A program made the translations under genes and the position numbers. DNA of 41,539 nucleotides, taken from contig OMXK01000039.1 in NCBI GenBank assembly GCA_900314995.1, positions 1-41,539 of the forward strand, in the 5' to 3' direction. The notes beneath the pieces are model-generated. The model searched no databases and was not told where the DNA came from. It saw nothing but the letters and a program-made list of their open reading frames with translations. This DNA comes from an uncultured Prevotella sp. (GTDB lineage: Bacteria > Bacteroidota > Bacteroidia > Bacteroidales > Bacteroidaceae). Below are positions 17,283 to 29,452 of the stretch, in pieces; within the stretch, counting starts at the first letter, position 1, and the number at the start of each line of letters is the position of its first letter.

Positions 17283-19100
17283 CTACCCTAAAAGATGCTC
17301 AATATCTCCCTGCGGAAGGATGCAAAGGATGGCTTTCCCATCAGGAGTATAGTTGACATTGGAGCAGGAGAACAACTCATTGATGATATTCTCCATCTCC
17401 TCATTACTCAAAATCTGACCATAAGGGATAGCAGCATGACGGGCAAGACTCAATGCCAGCTGTGCATTCAGTGTGGAAAGAGCAGCGCCAGGCATGCTGG
17501 CATCGGCCACAAGCTGACGGAGCAGACGTTCAGGAGCCAGTCCTTCAATGCCTGCCGGTACACCATTGATTGCAAAACTGTAGCCGCCAAGATCACTCAA
17601 GTCAAAACCGATTTTAGCCAGTTCCGGCAGGATTTTCTCAAGCATTACAGCGTCAGACGGTGCAAACTGCACCACTTCCGGGAAAAGAATCTTCTGGGTA
17701 TTGGCTGTATGGTTGTCCATCTGAGTCATATAGCGATCATAAAGGATGCGGATATCAGCACGGTACTGATCGATGATCATCAAGCCAGACTTGACTGCTG
17801 TCATCAGATATTTCCCCTTATACTGATAGTGAGACGGCGACTTCTCTGACAAGATCATCTGAGGCGTTCCCTGAATATCTTGTGACTCATACGAAGCAAA
17901 CGCATCACTTTCTTCTGGCATAGTCTGGAATGAGGCACCATTCTCAAGCCCTTCATAAAGAGACTCCCAGTTCTGGGGCGCCGTCGTATCCTTCTTAAAC
18001 GGATTATAGTCAGGATTGTATTGGGGTTGAGGAGGAGCCACATGACTTTCCGGGTCGAAGATTGGGATTTCAGGACTGCCCTGCACATCGAAATCGATAG
18101 TCGGCACCTCACAGAATTTCCCCAGGGCATCGCGAACAGCAGCCGTCAGAATCTGCCAGATTGCCTGTTCGTTCTCAAACTTGATCTCAGTCTTAGTAGG
18201 ATGGATATTCACATCGATATCTGCAGGCTCGACCTCAAAATAGAGGAAATACGGCACCTGCATACCTTCAGGAACCAAACGGTCATAAGCATTCTGAACA
18301 GCCTTATGGAAATAAGGATGCTTCATAAAACGCCCATTGACAAAGAAATAGTCATGCCCGCCTTTCTTCTTGGCTGATTCTGGTTTGCCCACAAAGCCCG
18401 TGATACGGCACATTGCCGTCTGCACGTCGACAGGCAGCAGGTCCTGACTATACTGTCTGCCAAACACATCGCTGATACGCTGACGCAGACTACCCGATTT
18501 CAGGTTCAGTATCTCTGTCCCGTTATGATGCAAGACAAAATGAATATCAGGATAAACCAGGACAATCCGTTCGAAAGCCACTAATATATTGCTCAACTCC
18601 GTCGCATTGGACTTGAGGAATTTTCGACGTGCAGGAACATTAAAGAACAGATTCTCCACTTTGAAATTGCTGCCCACCGGACAGGAAGCAGGCTCTTGTG
18701 CCGTTACCTTTGATCCCGCTATCAGCAGACGGGTACCAATCTCGTCATCCTCACGCCGTGTCAACAATTCCACCTGCGCTACAGCTGCAATAGAAGCTAA
18801 TGCTTCACCACGAAAGCCCATGGTATGGAGCGCAAAGAGGTCGTCGGCCTGACTGATTTTTGAGGTTGCATGACGCTCAAAGGACAGACGGGCATCCGTT
18901 TCCGACATACCTTTTCCGTCGTCAATTACCTGTATGGATGTTCTGCCCGCATCGACCACTACTACGTGAATGGTCTTGGCACCAGCATCCACAGAATTTT
19001 CTACCAACTCCTTAATGACAGAGGCCGGACGCTGTATGACCTCACCAGCTGCTATCTGGTTAGCCACGCTATCAGGAAGAAGATGTATCAAATCACTCAT
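17283..19100 (-). CDS. mutL: DNA mismatch repair protein MutL, 605 aa
   Basis: MutL couples MutS mismatch recognition to strand removal. The N-terminal GHKL ATPase is complete: [38 protein letters not shown] and [20 protein letters not shown]. The C-terminal dimerisation domain is present, but the nuclease metal motif DQHAxxERxxYE reads [14 protein letters not shown]. The usual ACR and CPHGRP motifs appear as SLARHAAI and YTPDGKA. Endonuclease activity is therefore doubtful. The start overlaps the ostA-like gene by 8 bp; it is the last gene of the guaB-led reverse-strand run. Confidence 0.96.
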   Translation of the reverse strand: MSDLIHLLPDSVANQIAAGEVIQRPASVIKELVENSVDAGAKTIHVVVVDAGRTSIQVIDDGKGMSETDARLSFERHATSKISQADDLFALHTMGFRGEALASIAAVAQVELLTRREDDEIGTRLLIAGSKVTAQEPASCPVGSNFKVENLFFNVPARRKFLKSNATELSNILVAFERIVLVYPDIHFVLHHNGTEILNLKSGSLRQRISDVFGRQYSQDLLPVDVQTAMCRITGFVGKPESAKKKGGHDYFFVNGRFMKHPYFHKAVQNAYDRLVPEGMQVPYFLYFEVEPADIDVNIHPTKTEIKFENEQAIWQILTAAVRDALGKFCEVPTIDFDVQGSPEIPIFDPESHVAPPQPQYNPDYNPFKKDTTAPQNWESLYEGLENGASFQTMPEESDAFASYESQDIQGTPQMILSEKSPSHYQYKGKYLMTAVKSGLMIIDQYRADIRILYDRYMTQMDNHTANTQKILFPEVVQFAPSDAVMLEKILPELAKIGFDLSDLGGYSFAINGVPAGIEGLAPERLLRQLVADASMPGAALSTLNAQLALSLARHAAIPYGQILSNEEMENIINELFSCSNVNYTPDGKAILCILPQGDIEHLLG

Positions 19101-20676
19101 TTGTCACAGGTCGCTTGGGACGCCAGTTAAAGATATCATACCGATTCAGGGGGCGCACATAGTCATACCACATAAATCCAGGAAGGCGTTTCCGTTCTTC
19201 AGGGATCTGATTCAGCGGATACATTGTTCCACTGGTCTTGGGTGTCCATACACTCTCCAACTTGCGATCCTTCAAGAACATACGCAACTCTGATGTTTCC
19301 TGATAATTATATATAATAGGTATGGTATCGCCTTCCTCGAAATAATAGCCTATCTGCACATTGTCCTTTGCCCTGGCCTCACGGATATTACCTTCGACGA
19401 AATAAGCGAACATATCTTTCGACGACACCTGATTATAACAGGACGTATCACTGCGCAACTGCTGTATAGAGAAACAGTTGCTGATGATATGGGCATGATC
19501 GATCACGGAGTCTTTCATAAACACCTCAACGCGATCACCTACCAGCTGCTGATTATTGTTCCAGAGAATCGGATCGTTATATAATGTCAGACAGGAGTCC
19601 AGCGAGTTATACACCAGGGAGTCACACACAGCCTGAACATCTCTTCTGTAGGCCCTGACTTTATGGTAGGCATGGATTTTCCGATAGACGGAATCCGTCT
19701 CGATATTAAACGTGACAATCTCGAAAGTGTCGGCATGCATATAGAGTGAGTCACCCTGTGAGAAATCAATAGCCACCGCACTGTCGGTACACAATGCGTA
19801 ACCCGTATTCTCGTAATACTCGCCATAATTACCTGTCAGTTTGTTTCTGTTCAGCGAGTCGACATAGACCACATTTCTAAACGCCTGGCTGATACCTGTC
19901 TGACTATCATAATGGACACTGTCGCCCACCATCATCTTACCACCGTTGGAGAGGACTGAGCGGTTCATCAGAGTGGCTCGTTCATTCTTCGTGTCATAAT
20001 AGCCTTGTTCTGAGTAGATATGGCTCTCTCCCGATGTCACATTTGAGGGACCGACGATATGGGCTATCGAGGTACGTGTGTCGTAATAGAGGGTATCGGT
20101 AGTCAGAAAGAATTTGGGACTGCGCATCTTCACGTCGTAGTTGAACACCGACATCTTGGTCTTTGTATTGTACTCACCCCAGTCGGATGTCAGCGTCGTA
20201 TTGCCGTCAACCATCTTTCCGCCTTCGAAGAAATAGGCATTGTCGTACATGCGGTCGAAATCCAGACTATCCGTATAAAGCGTCGTCTTCTTATGTTTCA
20301 GCACGACGTTATATCGTGCCCTTGCCATCTGTTCATTACCATCGTAATAGGCATACTCACTAACCAGAGACAGCGTATCACCCTGATACATCTTTACATT
20401 TCCGAAAGCCTCGAAGGAGTTGCTGCCCTCGTAGAAATAAGCACTGTCACAATACAAACGAGCACCCTGATGGGTGAAATGCACCTTCCCGTTCAAGATG
20501 GTTGCATCGGGATTGACACGCTCGTCAAAATGCAAGAGGTCGGCATGCACCAGATAGACACGCGTGTCCTCCACCTTTCCTTTCCGTGCAGGACGCTTGC
20601 GCTGTTTCTGGGCATCAACCTGAGCCAGGCAGAAGGCCGCCAGCAATATGAGGAGTATGTATTTCGACTTGGACAT
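19093..20676 (-). CDS. OstA/LptA-like periplasmic protein, 527 aa
   Basis: A signal peptide ([20 protein letters not shown]) precedes a long beta-jellyroll typical of the OstA_N/LptA fold. Its repeated strands include [51 protein letters not shown] and [20 protein letters not shown]. Such proteins carry lipopolysaccharide across the periplasm or chaperone outer-membrane assembly. In Bacteroidetes the large version is fused to extra repeats, as here. I use the ATG at 20676; a GTG one codon earlier is possible. It starts 3 bp after the surA-like stop and overlaps mutL by 8 bp. Confidence 0.86.
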   Translation of the reverse strand: MSKSKYILLILLAAFCLAQVDAQKQRKRPARKGKVEDTRVYLVHADLLHFDERVNPDATILNGKVHFTHQGARLYCDSAYFYEGSNSFEAFGNVKMYQGDTLSLVSEYAYYDGNEQMARARYNVVLKHKKTTLYTDSLDFDRMYDNAYFFEGGKMVDGNTTLTSDWGEYNTKTKMSVFNYDVKMRSPKFFLTTDTLYYDTRTSIAHIVGPSNVTSGESHIYSEQGYYDTKNERATLMNRSVLSNGGKMMVGDSVHYDSQTGISQAFRNVVYVDSLNRNKLTGNYGEYYENTGYALCTDSAVAIDFSQGDSLYMHADTFEIVTFNIETDSVYRKIHAYHKVRAYRRDVQAVCDSLVYNSLDSCLTLYNDPILWNNNQQLVGDRVEVFMKDSVIDHAHIISNCFSIQQLRSDTSCYNQVSSKDMFAYFVEGNIREARAKDNVQIGYYFEEGDTIPIIYNYQETSELRMFLKDRKLESVWTPKTSGTMYPLNQIPEERKRLPGFMWYDYVRPLNRYDIFNWRPKRPVTNE

Positions 20677-20679
20677 CAC

Positions 20680-22113
20680 CTACTTATTCCATCCTTCGTA
20701 CTCGAAATTACAATCCTTATAGTCGTCATTCAGATGGGTATAGACACTCTTGATCTTATCGACAACCCACTGATGGATACGCTCATTCTGACGTTTCTGG
20801 AGAATCACATCTTTCAACACCTGGAAATCCTCGGTGATCGTTGCCTTATGGCCATTGATACGGTTCTTCAGTTTCGCAATCACACAAACCGTCTTTCCGC
20901 GCTGGTTAATCATCTGGAAGGCTTTGGAAATCTCACCCACCTGTAAAGTGTCAACGGCTTTTGCAATCTCAGGCGGCAGATCCTGCATGCGGAATCTCGA
21001 AGAGATGCGACCCGTCTGCATGTTCGTAGAGAGCAGTCCTTTACTGTTACGGGTATCCTTATCATCCGACAATAATGGGGCAGCCTGCTCGAAGGTATAT
21101 TTCTCTGCACGGAGATCATCGGCTATCGAGTCTAATCGCACCAATGTCTTATCTATGGCATCCTGAGAGACGACAGGCTTACGGAGGATATGGCGGACAT
21201 TGACTTTCTCACCGCGCTTCTCAATCAGCTGAATGATATGGAAGCCGAACTCGGACTCCACAATCTTTGATACCTTCTTAGGATCTGTCAGGTTGAAGGC
21301 TACCGTCGCAAAAGCAGGATCAAGGGTTCCGCGGCCCGTCAATCCAAGTTCACCACCACGACGTGCTGATCCAGGATCCTCAGAATAAAGTCTGGCCAAG
21401 GTCTGGAAACTGGCCTCACCTTTGTTGACGCGCTCTGTATACTCGCGGAGCTCATTCTTCACACGGTTCAGTTCCTCCTGTTCCACTACGGGTGTCCGCT
21501 GGATTATCTGTACCTCCACCTCCGTAGGCACGAAGGGGATACTGTCCTGAGGCATATCCTTGAAATAACGGCGCACCTCAGCAGGAGTCACAGCGATGTC
21601 CTCAACGAGTTTCATCTTCATCTTCTGCACCATCTGGCGATCCTTCATCTCGTCACGCAGGTCATTACGGATCTGCGACAGGGGCTGGTGCTTATATTCC
21701 TCAAGACGCTCACGCGAACCGTCGACCATCTCCAGCCAGTAGTTAATCTGCTGTTCCACCTCCTGTGCCACATCCGCATCCGTCACCTCGATACTATCGA
21801 TGATGGCCTGATGCTTGAACAGTTTCTGGACGGCGATCTGCTCTGGAATCGTACAGTCGGGATTCCCACTCCATTTCACACCTTCCATCGCAGCCTGCAT
21901 ACGCATCTGCTCAACGTCCGACTTCAGGATTGCCTCATCACCGACAACCCAGATCACCTCATCGATGACCGTTCCCATGGAAACAGAGTCAGAATCAGCC
22001 TGAGCAGTCATTTCGGGATAGGCGGGATGAGCAGGCATACTAGCTGAAGCCATTCCCAACAGAGGAATGGCAACAATCGCAAACGGTATGGTCTTCTTAA
22101 AGATATTCATCAA
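20680..22113 (-). CDS. SurA-like periplasmic peptidyl-prolyl isomerase, 477 aa
   Basis: A signal peptide (AIVAIPLLGMASASMPAHPA) is followed by a SurA-type N-terminal chaperone segment (DEVIWVVGDEAILKSDVEQM) and a parvulin domain (FQTLARLYSEDPGSARRGGE, LGLTGRGTLDPAFATVAFNL, SEFGFHIIQLIEKRGEKVNV). A second, degenerate parvulin-like region follows. It should assist outer-membrane protein folding. It overlaps the preceding ppiC gene by 4 bp (ATGA), implying translational coupling, and abuts the ostA-like gene. Confidence 0.9.
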   Translation of the reverse strand: MMNIFKKTIPFAIVAIPLLGMASASMPAHPAYPEMTAQADSDSVSMGTVIDEVIWVVGDEAILKSDVEQMRMQAAMEGVKWSGNPDCTIPEQIAVQKLFKHQAIIDSIEVTDADVAQEVEQQINYWLEMVDGSRERLEEYKHQPLSQIRNDLRDEMKDRQMVQKMKMKLVEDIAVTPAEVRRYFKDMPQDSIPFVPTEVEVQIIQRTPVVEQEELNRVKNELREYTERVNKGEASFQTLARLYSEDPGSARRGGELGLTGRGTLDPAFATVAFNLTDPKKVSKIVESEFGFHIIQLIEKRGEKVNVRHILRKPVVSQDAIDKTLVRLDSIADDLRAEKYTFEQAAPLLSDDKDTRNSKGLLSTNMQTGRISSRFRMQDLPPEIAKAVDTLQVGEISKAFQMINQRGKTVCVIAKLKNRINGHKATITEDFQVLKDVILQKRQNERIHQWVVDKIKSVYTHLNDDYKDCNFEYEGWNK

Positions 22114-23540
22114 TGCTGGTTTACAGTTTTCAATACTTCCTTATTAATCTTCACAGGATAACGGCGGCGCAGCGAAGCAATCCACTCCTTCTCCAGATAG
22201 TCCTGATAGTCGGCCACCACTTGGGAGCGCACATCCGTATAGTCTTCAGGGCGCTTCTTCAGTTTCTTGCCGTACACGGCCTCTATCGGATAGTTGGCAT
22301 TAGCGGCATCCGTCTTCGTATTCCGGATCTTAAAAACCATGCGGTCTATCGTTCCGTTGTCACCTGGCTTGAACAGACCTTTTTCCACACGGATACGAAC
22401 GATGGTGTCCGGATTGAAGGTGGAGCGCAACACTTCTGCCCACTGTTCAAAGGGCAGTCCCTTCAGACATTTCTTCACGGCCTTCACGTCGGCCTTGTCC
22501 TTTACGTGGTAGGCGATACCCTTATAATGGGGCTCCGACCACGAATAGTTCTTCTTGTGGGTGTCAAACCATGCCTTCAGCCCTGCCTCGTCCTTTGCGG
22601 CACGTTCCCACACCTGACGGTTGCTAATCTCATAGAGCAACAAGCCGTCGTGGTATTCCTGAATCAGATATCTTGCTTCGGGGTCGACGGCTGCCAACGA
22701 ATCCGCACGTTTGCTCATCAGCTGATCCTTTGTCAGCTTTCCCTGCGAGTCGTCTACCAGCTGCCCTACTTTCTGATCGGCAATGGCGTTTCTGATACCC
22801 TGCTGCTCGAAGGAACGAACAATCATATCCTTCAGCTGCTCAAAGGGCTCCAACTGCTTGCGCTCTTTCATCAGGATGATATGATAGCCGTCGGGGGTCA
22901 GTACAGGCTGACTAAATTCTCCTGGCTGGAGTGCATAGGCTGCATCCTCAAACTCCGGATAGGTCTGGTTTGGCTGCATCCATCCGATGGTGCCGCCACG
23001 TGAAGCCGTGCGCGACATCTGCGACACCTTGCCAGCCAGTTCCGCGAAGTCGGCACCAGCCTTCAGGGCACGCCACACAGAGTCTGCACGCTGTCTCACC
23101 TTTTCCTGCTCCTGTGCTGTAGCCTTTGTCGACAGACGGAGGAAGATATGGGCAGGCAGGATCAGCCCACGAGGTCCGATAGCCTCTTTCGTGCGGTCAT
23201 AAGCTTTCCGGGCTTCTGCCAGCACTTCGGCATCAGTTACCAAGGTGGGGCGCACCTGCTGGTCACGATACATGGCAAACTCCTGCTTGAAGGAGGACAA
23301 GGTATCCAACTTCTCGTCCATTGCGGCTGCCACTTTCAGTTTGTAGTTGACGAACAAGTCCACATATTCATCTACCGACTTCTTGTCAATCACGCCGTCG
23401 CTATTGTTCTTGTTGAATGAGTATTCAAACTCAGAGCGGGGCACATCCACACCATTGACAGTCATCACCACGGGATCTTGTTGAGCCGAGGCACTGACAG
23501 CCAGCAGTGCAAACGCGGAACACAGAATTGTCTTTCTCAT
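22110..23540 (-). CDS. Periplasmic parvulin-type peptidyl-prolyl isomerase, 476 aa
   Basis: The signal peptide (MRKTILCSAFALLAVSASAQ) is followed by an N-terminal helical part with VPRSEFEYSFNKNNSDG. A parvulin domain follows: PAHIFLRLSTKATAQEQEKV, FAELAGKVSQMSRTASRGGT, GWMQPNQTYPEFEDAAYALQ, PVLTPDGYHIILMKERKQ. The C-terminal 200 residues are a PpiC/PrsA-like extension. Together with the SurA-like gene it forms a tandem chaperone pair for outer-membrane proteins. Its ATG directly follows the guaB stop with no gap. Confidence 0.9.
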   Translation of the reverse strand: MRKTILCSAFALLAVSASAQQDPVVMTVNGVDVPRSEFEYSFNKNNSDGVIDKKSVDEYVDLFVNYKLKVAAAMDEKLDTLSSFKQEFAMYRDQQVRPTLVTDAEVLAEARKAYDRTKEAIGPRGLILPAHIFLRLSTKATAQEQEKVRQRADSVWRALKAGADFAELAGKVSQMSRTASRGGTIGWMQPNQTYPEFEDAAYALQPGEFSQPVLTPDGYHIILMKERKQLEPFEQLKDMIVRSFEQQGIRNAIADQKVGQLVDDSQGKLTKDQLMSKRADSLAAVDPEARYLIQEYHDGLLLYEISNRQVWERAAKDEAGLKAWFDTHKKNYSWSEPHYKGIAYHVKDKADVKAVKKCLKGLPFEQWAEVLRSTFNPDTIVRIRVEKGLFKPGDNGTIDRMVFKIRNTKTDAANANYPIEAVYGKKLKKRPEDYTDVRSQVVADYQDYLEKEWIASLRRRYPVKINKEVLKTVNQH

Positions 23541-25043
<1,503 letters not shown>

Positions 25044-25058
25044 TTAAAATATTGCGTG

Positions 25059-25066
25059 CAAAGGTA
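25059..25066 (-). promoter_or_regulatory. Minus-7 box TACCTTTG of guaB
   Basis: Reverse-strand TACCTTTG lies 30 bp before the guaB ATG. The minus-33 region falls inside a heptamer repeat and has no clear TTTG. Confidence 0.6.
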
Positions 25067-25074
25067 CAAAAAAA

Positions 25075-25224
25075 GATTGAAGATTGAACATTGAAGATTG
25101 AAGATTTTAGTAGACTTGTTATTTTTTAACGTTAAATCCTCAATTTTCAATGTTCAATCATCAATTCTCAACGCCCAATGAACAATGGTCAATGTTCAAT
25201 GGTCAATGATCAATGGTCAATGAT
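25075..25224. repeat. Two opposed arrays of 7-bp repeats between guaB and recQ
   Basis: Positions 25075-25102 hold four units of the GATTGAA type. Positions 25141-25224 hold twelve successive 7-bp units starting CAAT (one CAAC), with variable last three bases. The arrays are in opposite orientation. Segments 25082-25107 and 25134-25159 form an inverted repeat with 24 of 26 bases matching. The right array ends 3 bp before the recQ stop codon. The spacer 25108-25133 is AT-rich with no gene. Confidence 0.85.
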
Positions 25225-25227
25225 CAT

Positions 25228-27405
25228 CTAGTTTGCCATTTCCGAAATGAACTTGATGCGGACCAGGCGGATTTCATCCTCCGTGTACTCATCACCCAGT
25301 TCATCCTGGGCCACACTGAGCTTGTCTGTATCCGATTCCGTGAAATAGTCATAGATATCATCGACATGATCCTCGTCCATCACATCTTCCAGGAAATAGT
25401 CGATATTCAGTTTCGTGCCACTATAGACAATGGCTTCCACCTCGTCGAGCAGTTCGTCGAAGTCAATGCCCTGAGCCGTTGCGATGTCGTCAAGAGCCAC
25501 CTGACGGTCGATGCTCTGGATAATCTTCACCTTCAGCATCGATTTCTTGGCCACCGTGCGCACACGCATATCCACCTGCCGCTCGATACCATTCTCCTCA
25601 CAATATTTCTTGATGAGATTCACGAACTCCTTGGCATAAGGCTGTTTCACCTTACCCTCCCCCACGCCCTGAATATTCTTCAACTCCTCGAGCGTCACGG
25701 GATAATCGGTAGCCATCTGTTCCAGCGACACATCCTGGAAAATCACGTAAGGCGGACGTTCCATGCGTTTTGACACTTTCTTACGCAGATCCTTCAGCAT
25801 GGCACTCAGCGTCGGATCCAGAGCACTGATACCACCCTCTGGCTCCACCACATCTTCCTCTGAGAACTCCGCGTCCTTCACGATCATAAACGAGTGGGGC
25901 GACTTGATAAATTTCTTGCCTGCCGAAGTCACCTTCAACAGACCGTAGTTCTCCACCTCCTTCTTCAGGTAACCTGCTATCAGCGCCTGGCGAATCACGG
26001 GATTCCAGATCTTCTCATCCTCGTCGGCACCTGCCCCGAAGCTCTCCAGTTCATCATGATGGTGAGCCAGGATCTCGTCCGTCTCCTTACCGATGATGAA
26101 GTCGATCACATAGTCGGCACGGAAATTCTCCTTGATGGCCAGAATGGCTGTCAGAGCCGTTACCAACTGATCCTTGGCCTCTATCTCAGCCTTCGGATGC
26201 AGACAGTTGTCACAGTTGCCGCAGTTATCCTTCGGATAGACTTCTCCGAAGTAATGGAGAAGCATCTTACGGCGACAGACGGAGGTTTCCGCATAGGCAG
26301 CAGTCTCTACGAGCAGCTGTCTGCCAATATCCTGCTCAGCCACAGGCTTACCCTCCATAAACTTATCCAGCTTCTGAAGATCCTTATTCGAATAGAACGC
26401 GATACAGAGGCCCTCGCCGCCGTCACGCCCGGCTCTTCCCGTCTCCTGGTAATAGCCTTCCAGCGACTTCGGGATGTCGTAGTGTATCACGAAGCGCACG
26501 TCGGGCTTATCGATACCCATACCGAAGGCGATGGTGGCCACGATGACGTCGATGTCTTCCATCAGGAAGGCATCCTGCGTCTGTGTACGGGTGGCAGAGT
26601 CGAGTCCTGCATGGTAGGCCGAAGCCTTGATGTCGTTGGCTCTCAGGATGGCTGCCAGCTCCTCCACCTTCTTGCGCGACAGGCAATAGATGATGCCGCT
26701 CTTACCGGGATGCTGCTTGATAAACTTGATGATGTCCTTATCCACATCCTTGGTCTTCGGCCTCACCTCGTAATAAAGGTTCGGACGATTAAACGAACTC
26801 TTGAACTCCGTAGCATCGAGGATACCCAGGTTCTTCTTGATGTCGCTGCGCACCTTGTCCGTTGCCGTCGCCGTCAGCGCAATGATGGGCGCCTTGCCTA
26901 TCTCGTTGACAATCGGACGGATACGGCGGTATTCAGGGCGGAAGTCATGGCCCCATTCAGAAATACAATGCGCCTCATCGATGGCATAGAACGAGATCTT
27001 CACCGACTTCAGGAACTCCACATTGTCCTCCTTCGTCAACGACTCGGGGGCGACATACAGCAGTTTGGTGCGTCCTGCCAGGATGTCTGCCTTCACCTGA
27101 TCTATCGCGGCTTTGTTCAGCGATGAATTCAGATAGTGGGCCGTTCCTTCCTGTTCACTGAGGTTTGAGATCACGTCCACCTGGTTTTTCATCAGCGCTA
27201 TCAGGGGCGAGATCACGATAGCCGTACCTTCCATCAGCAACGAAGGCAACTGATAGCACAGTGACTTTCCACCACCCGTCGGCATCAGCACGAAAGTGTC
27301 CTTGCCGTCGAGCACGTTTTGGATGATCTTTTCCTGATCGCCTTTGAACTTGTCGAATCCAAAGTATTTCTTCAGGGCGTCTGTGAGATTTCTTTTTTCA
27401 CTCAT
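25228..27405 (-). CDS. recQ: ATP-dependent DNA helicase RecQ, 725 aa
   Basis: RecQ unwinds forked and recombination intermediates 3' to 5'. Walker A is VLMPTGGGKSLCYQLP, the DEAH box is FYAIDEAHCISEWGHDFRPE, and motif VI is YYQETGRAGRDGGEGLC. The RecQ zinc domain has cysteines in CRRKMLLHYFGE and CGNCDNC. A winged helix and an HRDC domain (ATDYPVTLEELKNIQGVGEG) follow, then a roughly 110-residue acidic C-terminal extension. It is 12 bp behind clpX on the same strand. Confidence 0.96.
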   Translation of the reverse strand: MSEKRNLTDALKKYFGFDKFKGDQEKIIQNVLDGKDTFVLMPTGGGKSLCYQLPSLLMEGTAIVISPLIALMKNQVDVISNLSEQEGTAHYLNSSLNKAAIDQVKADILAGRTKLLYVAPESLTKEDNVEFLKSVKISFYAIDEAHCISEWGHDFRPEYRRIRPIVNEIGKAPIIALTATATDKVRSDIKKNLGILDATEFKSSFNRPNLYYEVRPKTKDVDKDIIKFIKQHPGKSGIIYCLSRKKVEELAAILRANDIKASAYHAGLDSATRTQTQDAFLMEDIDVIVATIAFGMGIDKPDVRFVIHYDIPKSLEGYYQETGRAGRDGGEGLCIAFYSNKDLQKLDKFMEGKPVAEQDIGRQLLVETAAYAETSVCRRKMLLHYFGEVYPKDNCGNCDNCLHPKAEIEAKDQLVTALTAILAIKENFRADYVIDFIIGKETDEILAHHHDELESFGAGADEDEKIWNPVIRQALIAGYLKKEVENYGLLKVTSAGKKFIKSPHSFMIVKDAEFSEEDVVEPEGGISALDPTLSAMLKDLRKKVSKRMERPPYVIFQDVSLEQMATDYPVTLEELKNIQGVGEGKVKQPYAKEFVNLIKKYCEENGIERQVDMRVRTVAKKSMLKVKIIQSIDRQVALDDIATAQGIDFDELLDEVEAIVYSGTKLNIDYFLEDVMDEDHVDDIYDYFTESDTDKLSVAQDELGDEYTEDEIRLVRIKFISEMAN

Positions 27406-27417
27406 ATCTTTTAGTTA

Positions 27418-28644
27418 TTAGGCTTCTGCTTGTTTCAGATGCGATTTCGCAAACTGCTCGTTGACGTACTTTTCCGTCACATCAAATTTCTTAACCTTTC
27501 TTGATGGCAGGTCAAACATCGCATCCATCATGATATTCTCCACTATCGACCGCAGACCACGGGCACCGAGCTTATACTCTACGGCCTTGTCTACGATCGC
27601 TTCCAGTGCTTCTTCCTTGAACGTCAGATCCACGCCGTCCATCTTGAACAGCTTCTGATACTGACGAACAATCGAGTTCTTAGGTTCTGTCAGAATCCTC
27701 TTCAGGGCATCCCTGTCAAGCGGATTCAGATAAGTCAGCACAGGCAGACGTCCGATAATCTCGGGTATCAGTCCGAAGGATTTCAGATCCTGCGGCTGCA
27801 CGTACTGCATCAGGTCTTTCTTATCAATTTTCCTGACGTTCTGCACGGAATTATAACCTACCACATGCGTATTCAGGCGCTGGGCAATCTTCCGCTCAAT
27901 GCCATCGAAGGCACCACCGCAGACAAACAGGATATTGCGCGTATCCACGTGGATATAGTCCTGATCCGGGTGCTTGCGTCCACCCTTAGGCGGCACGTTC
28001 ACAATGGTACCCTCCAGCAGTTTCAGCAGTCCTTGCTGCACACCCTCGCCGCTCACGTCGCGGGTAATCGACGGGTTATCCGACTTCCGGGCTATCTTGT
28101 CGATCTCATCGATGAACACGATACCGTGCTGCGTGGCATCTACATCATAATCAGCCACCTGCAACAATCGCGTCAGGATGCTCTCCACATCCTCGCCCAC
28201 ATAACCAGCCTCGGTAAACACGGTGGCATCGACAATTGTGAAGGGCACATCCAGCAGCTTGGCGATGGTGCGGGCCAGCAGGGTCTTACCCGTACCCGTC
28301 GAACCCACCATGATGATGTTGCTCTTCTCAATCTCCACGCCGTCTTCGTCATCCGGCTGCTGCAGACGCTTATAGTGGTTATACACTGCCACGGAGAGAT
28401 AGCGCTTCGCCTCGTCCTGACCGATGACGTACTCGTCGAGATATTCCTTGATCTCATGGGGCTTGGGCACCTTCTTGGTCTGGAACTTCCCGCCAGCCTT
28501 CGGCTTCTTGTCGTCTTTCAGGTTCTCCTGGACGATCCGATATGCCTGCTGCGCACATTCCTCACAGATATAGGCATTGATGCCTGTGATCAGCAGACGC
28601 ACCTCACTCTCCGTTCTTCCACAGAAACTACATGCTTTCTTCAT
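27418..28644 (-). CDS. clpX: ClpX ATPase subunit of the ClpXP protease, 408 aa
   Basis: ClpX unfolds substrates and feeds them to ClpP. The N-terminal zinc-binding domain has [12 protein letters not shown] and CEEC. Walker A is [16 protein letters not shown], Walker [12 protein letters not shown], and the C-terminal sensor 2 is [14 protein letters not shown]. Length is normal. It lies 4 bp behind clpP, with recQ following, so clpP-clpX-recQ are likely one transcript. Confidence 0.97.
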   Translation of the reverse strand: MKKACSFCGRTESEVRLLITGINAYICEECAQQAYRIVQENLKDDKKPKAGGKFQTKKVPKPHEIKEYLDEYVIGQDEAKRYLSVAVYNHYKRLQQPDDEDGVEIEKSNIIMVGSTGTGKTLLARTIAKLLDVPFTIVDATVFTEAGYVGEDVESILTRLLQVADYDVDATQHGIVFIDEIDKIARKSDNPSITRDVSGEGVQQGLLKLLEGTIVNVPPKGGRKHPDQDYIHVDTRNILFVCGGAFDGIERKIAQRLNTHVVGYNSVQNVRKIDKKDLMQYVQPQDLKSFGLIPEIIGRLPVLTYLNPLDRDALKRILTEPKNSIVRQYQKLFKMDGVDLTFKEEALEAIVDKAVEYKLGARGLRSIVENIMMDAMFDLPSRKVKKFDVTEKYVNEQFAKSHLKQAEA

Positions 28645-28648
28645 CCAG

Positions 28649-29317
28649 TTACTTCTTTTTGACGAGCACCTCGTCGATCATACCATAAGTCTTTGCCTCC
28701 TCTGCCGTCATCCAGTAATTACGGTCCGAATCAGCATACACCTTGTCATAAGGGGTATGAGAGTGCTCCGAGATGATGGTATACAACTCTTTCTTGAACT
28801 TCAGGATCTCCTTTGCCTCAATCTCGATATCCGAAGCCTGACCCTGCACCCCGCCGAGCGGCTGGTGGATCATCACGCGGCTATGGGGCAGCGCCGAGCG
28901 CTTGCCTTCCGTACCTGCCACGAGCAGCACGGCACCCATCGAGGCAGCCATACCCGTACAGATCGTTGCCACGTCGCTCGAGATGAACTGCATCGTGTCG
29001 TAGATGCCAAGTCCGGCAGTCACGCTACCGCCAGGCGAGTTGATATAGATGCTGATATCCTTGCCAGAGTCCACGGAGTCCAGATAGAGCAACTGGGCCT
29101 GCAGCGTGTTGGCCGTATAGTCGTCGATCTGCGTACCGAGGAAGATGATGCGGTCCATCATCAGGCGTGAGAACACGTCCATCTGCGTCACGTTCAACTG
29201 GCGCTCCTCGAGGATATATGGATTCAAATACTGTGCCTGAGCCTTCATCACATCGTCGAGCGTCAGACCGTCCATTCCCAAATGCTGTGTAGCATATTTT
29301 CTAAAATCATTCTTCAT
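28649..29317 (-). CDS. clpP: ClpP protease subunit, 222 aa
   Basis: ClpP is the serine peptidase chamber of ClpXP. The catalytic triad is Ser126 (TGMAASMGA), His151 ([10 protein letters not shown]) and probably Asp198 (DSDRNYW). I start at the ATG at 29317 ([14 protein letters not shown]), the usual family N-terminus. A 29-codon longer reading would run through the untranslated leader and the promoter box at 29392-29399. It heads clpP-clpX-recQ and lies downstream of tig. Confidence 0.96.
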   Translation of the reverse strand: MKNDFRKYATQHLGMDGLTLDDVMKAQAQYLNPYILEERQLNVTQMDVFSRLMMDRIIFLGTQIDDYTANTLQAQLLYLDSVDSGKDISIYINSPGGSVTAGLGIYDTMQFISSDVATICTGMAASMGAVLLVAGTEGKRSALPHSRVMIHQPLGGVQGQASDIEIEAKEILKFKKELYTIISEHSHTPYDKVYADSDRNYWMTAEEAKTYGMIDEVLVKKK

Positions 29318-29350
29318 AATCATCTGTTTCTTTATTCGTTTTTGAGCAAG

Positions 29351-29418
29351 AAAAAAGGTTATCGACCTTTTGTAATCTTGTGATTGGGACACAAAGATAA
29401 TCAAAAAAGTCGATAACC
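29351..29418 (-). terminator. Terminator-like hairpin after tig with the clpP promoter in its loop
   Basis: GGTTATCGAC (29357-29366) and GTCGATAACC (29409-29418) form a perfect 10-bp inverted repeat with a 42-nt loop. A run of six T follows on the reverse strand (29351-29356). The clpP minus-7 box TATCTTTG (29392-29399) lies in the loop. It may terminate tig transcripts or be an operator; the centres of the arms are 52 bp apart. Confidence 0.5.
29392..29399 (-). promoter_or_regulatory. Minus-7 box TATCTTTG of clpP
   Basis: Reverse-strand TATCTTTG lies 74 bp before the clpP ATG, giving a leader of roughly 65 nt. No minus-33 TTTG is visible at 19-21 bp. Confidence 0.6.
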
Positions 29419-29452
29419 CCTAATCCTAGTGGTTATTTTTTCCTAAAAAAGC

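Noticed and set aside
20059-20946. 295-codon open frame antisense to the OstA-like and SurA-like genes
   Set aside because: It crosses two real genes and has no homologous features.
25894-27126. 410-codon open frame antisense to recQ
   Set aside because: RecQ motifs are complete on the other strand; no promoter or recognisable domain for the antisense frame.
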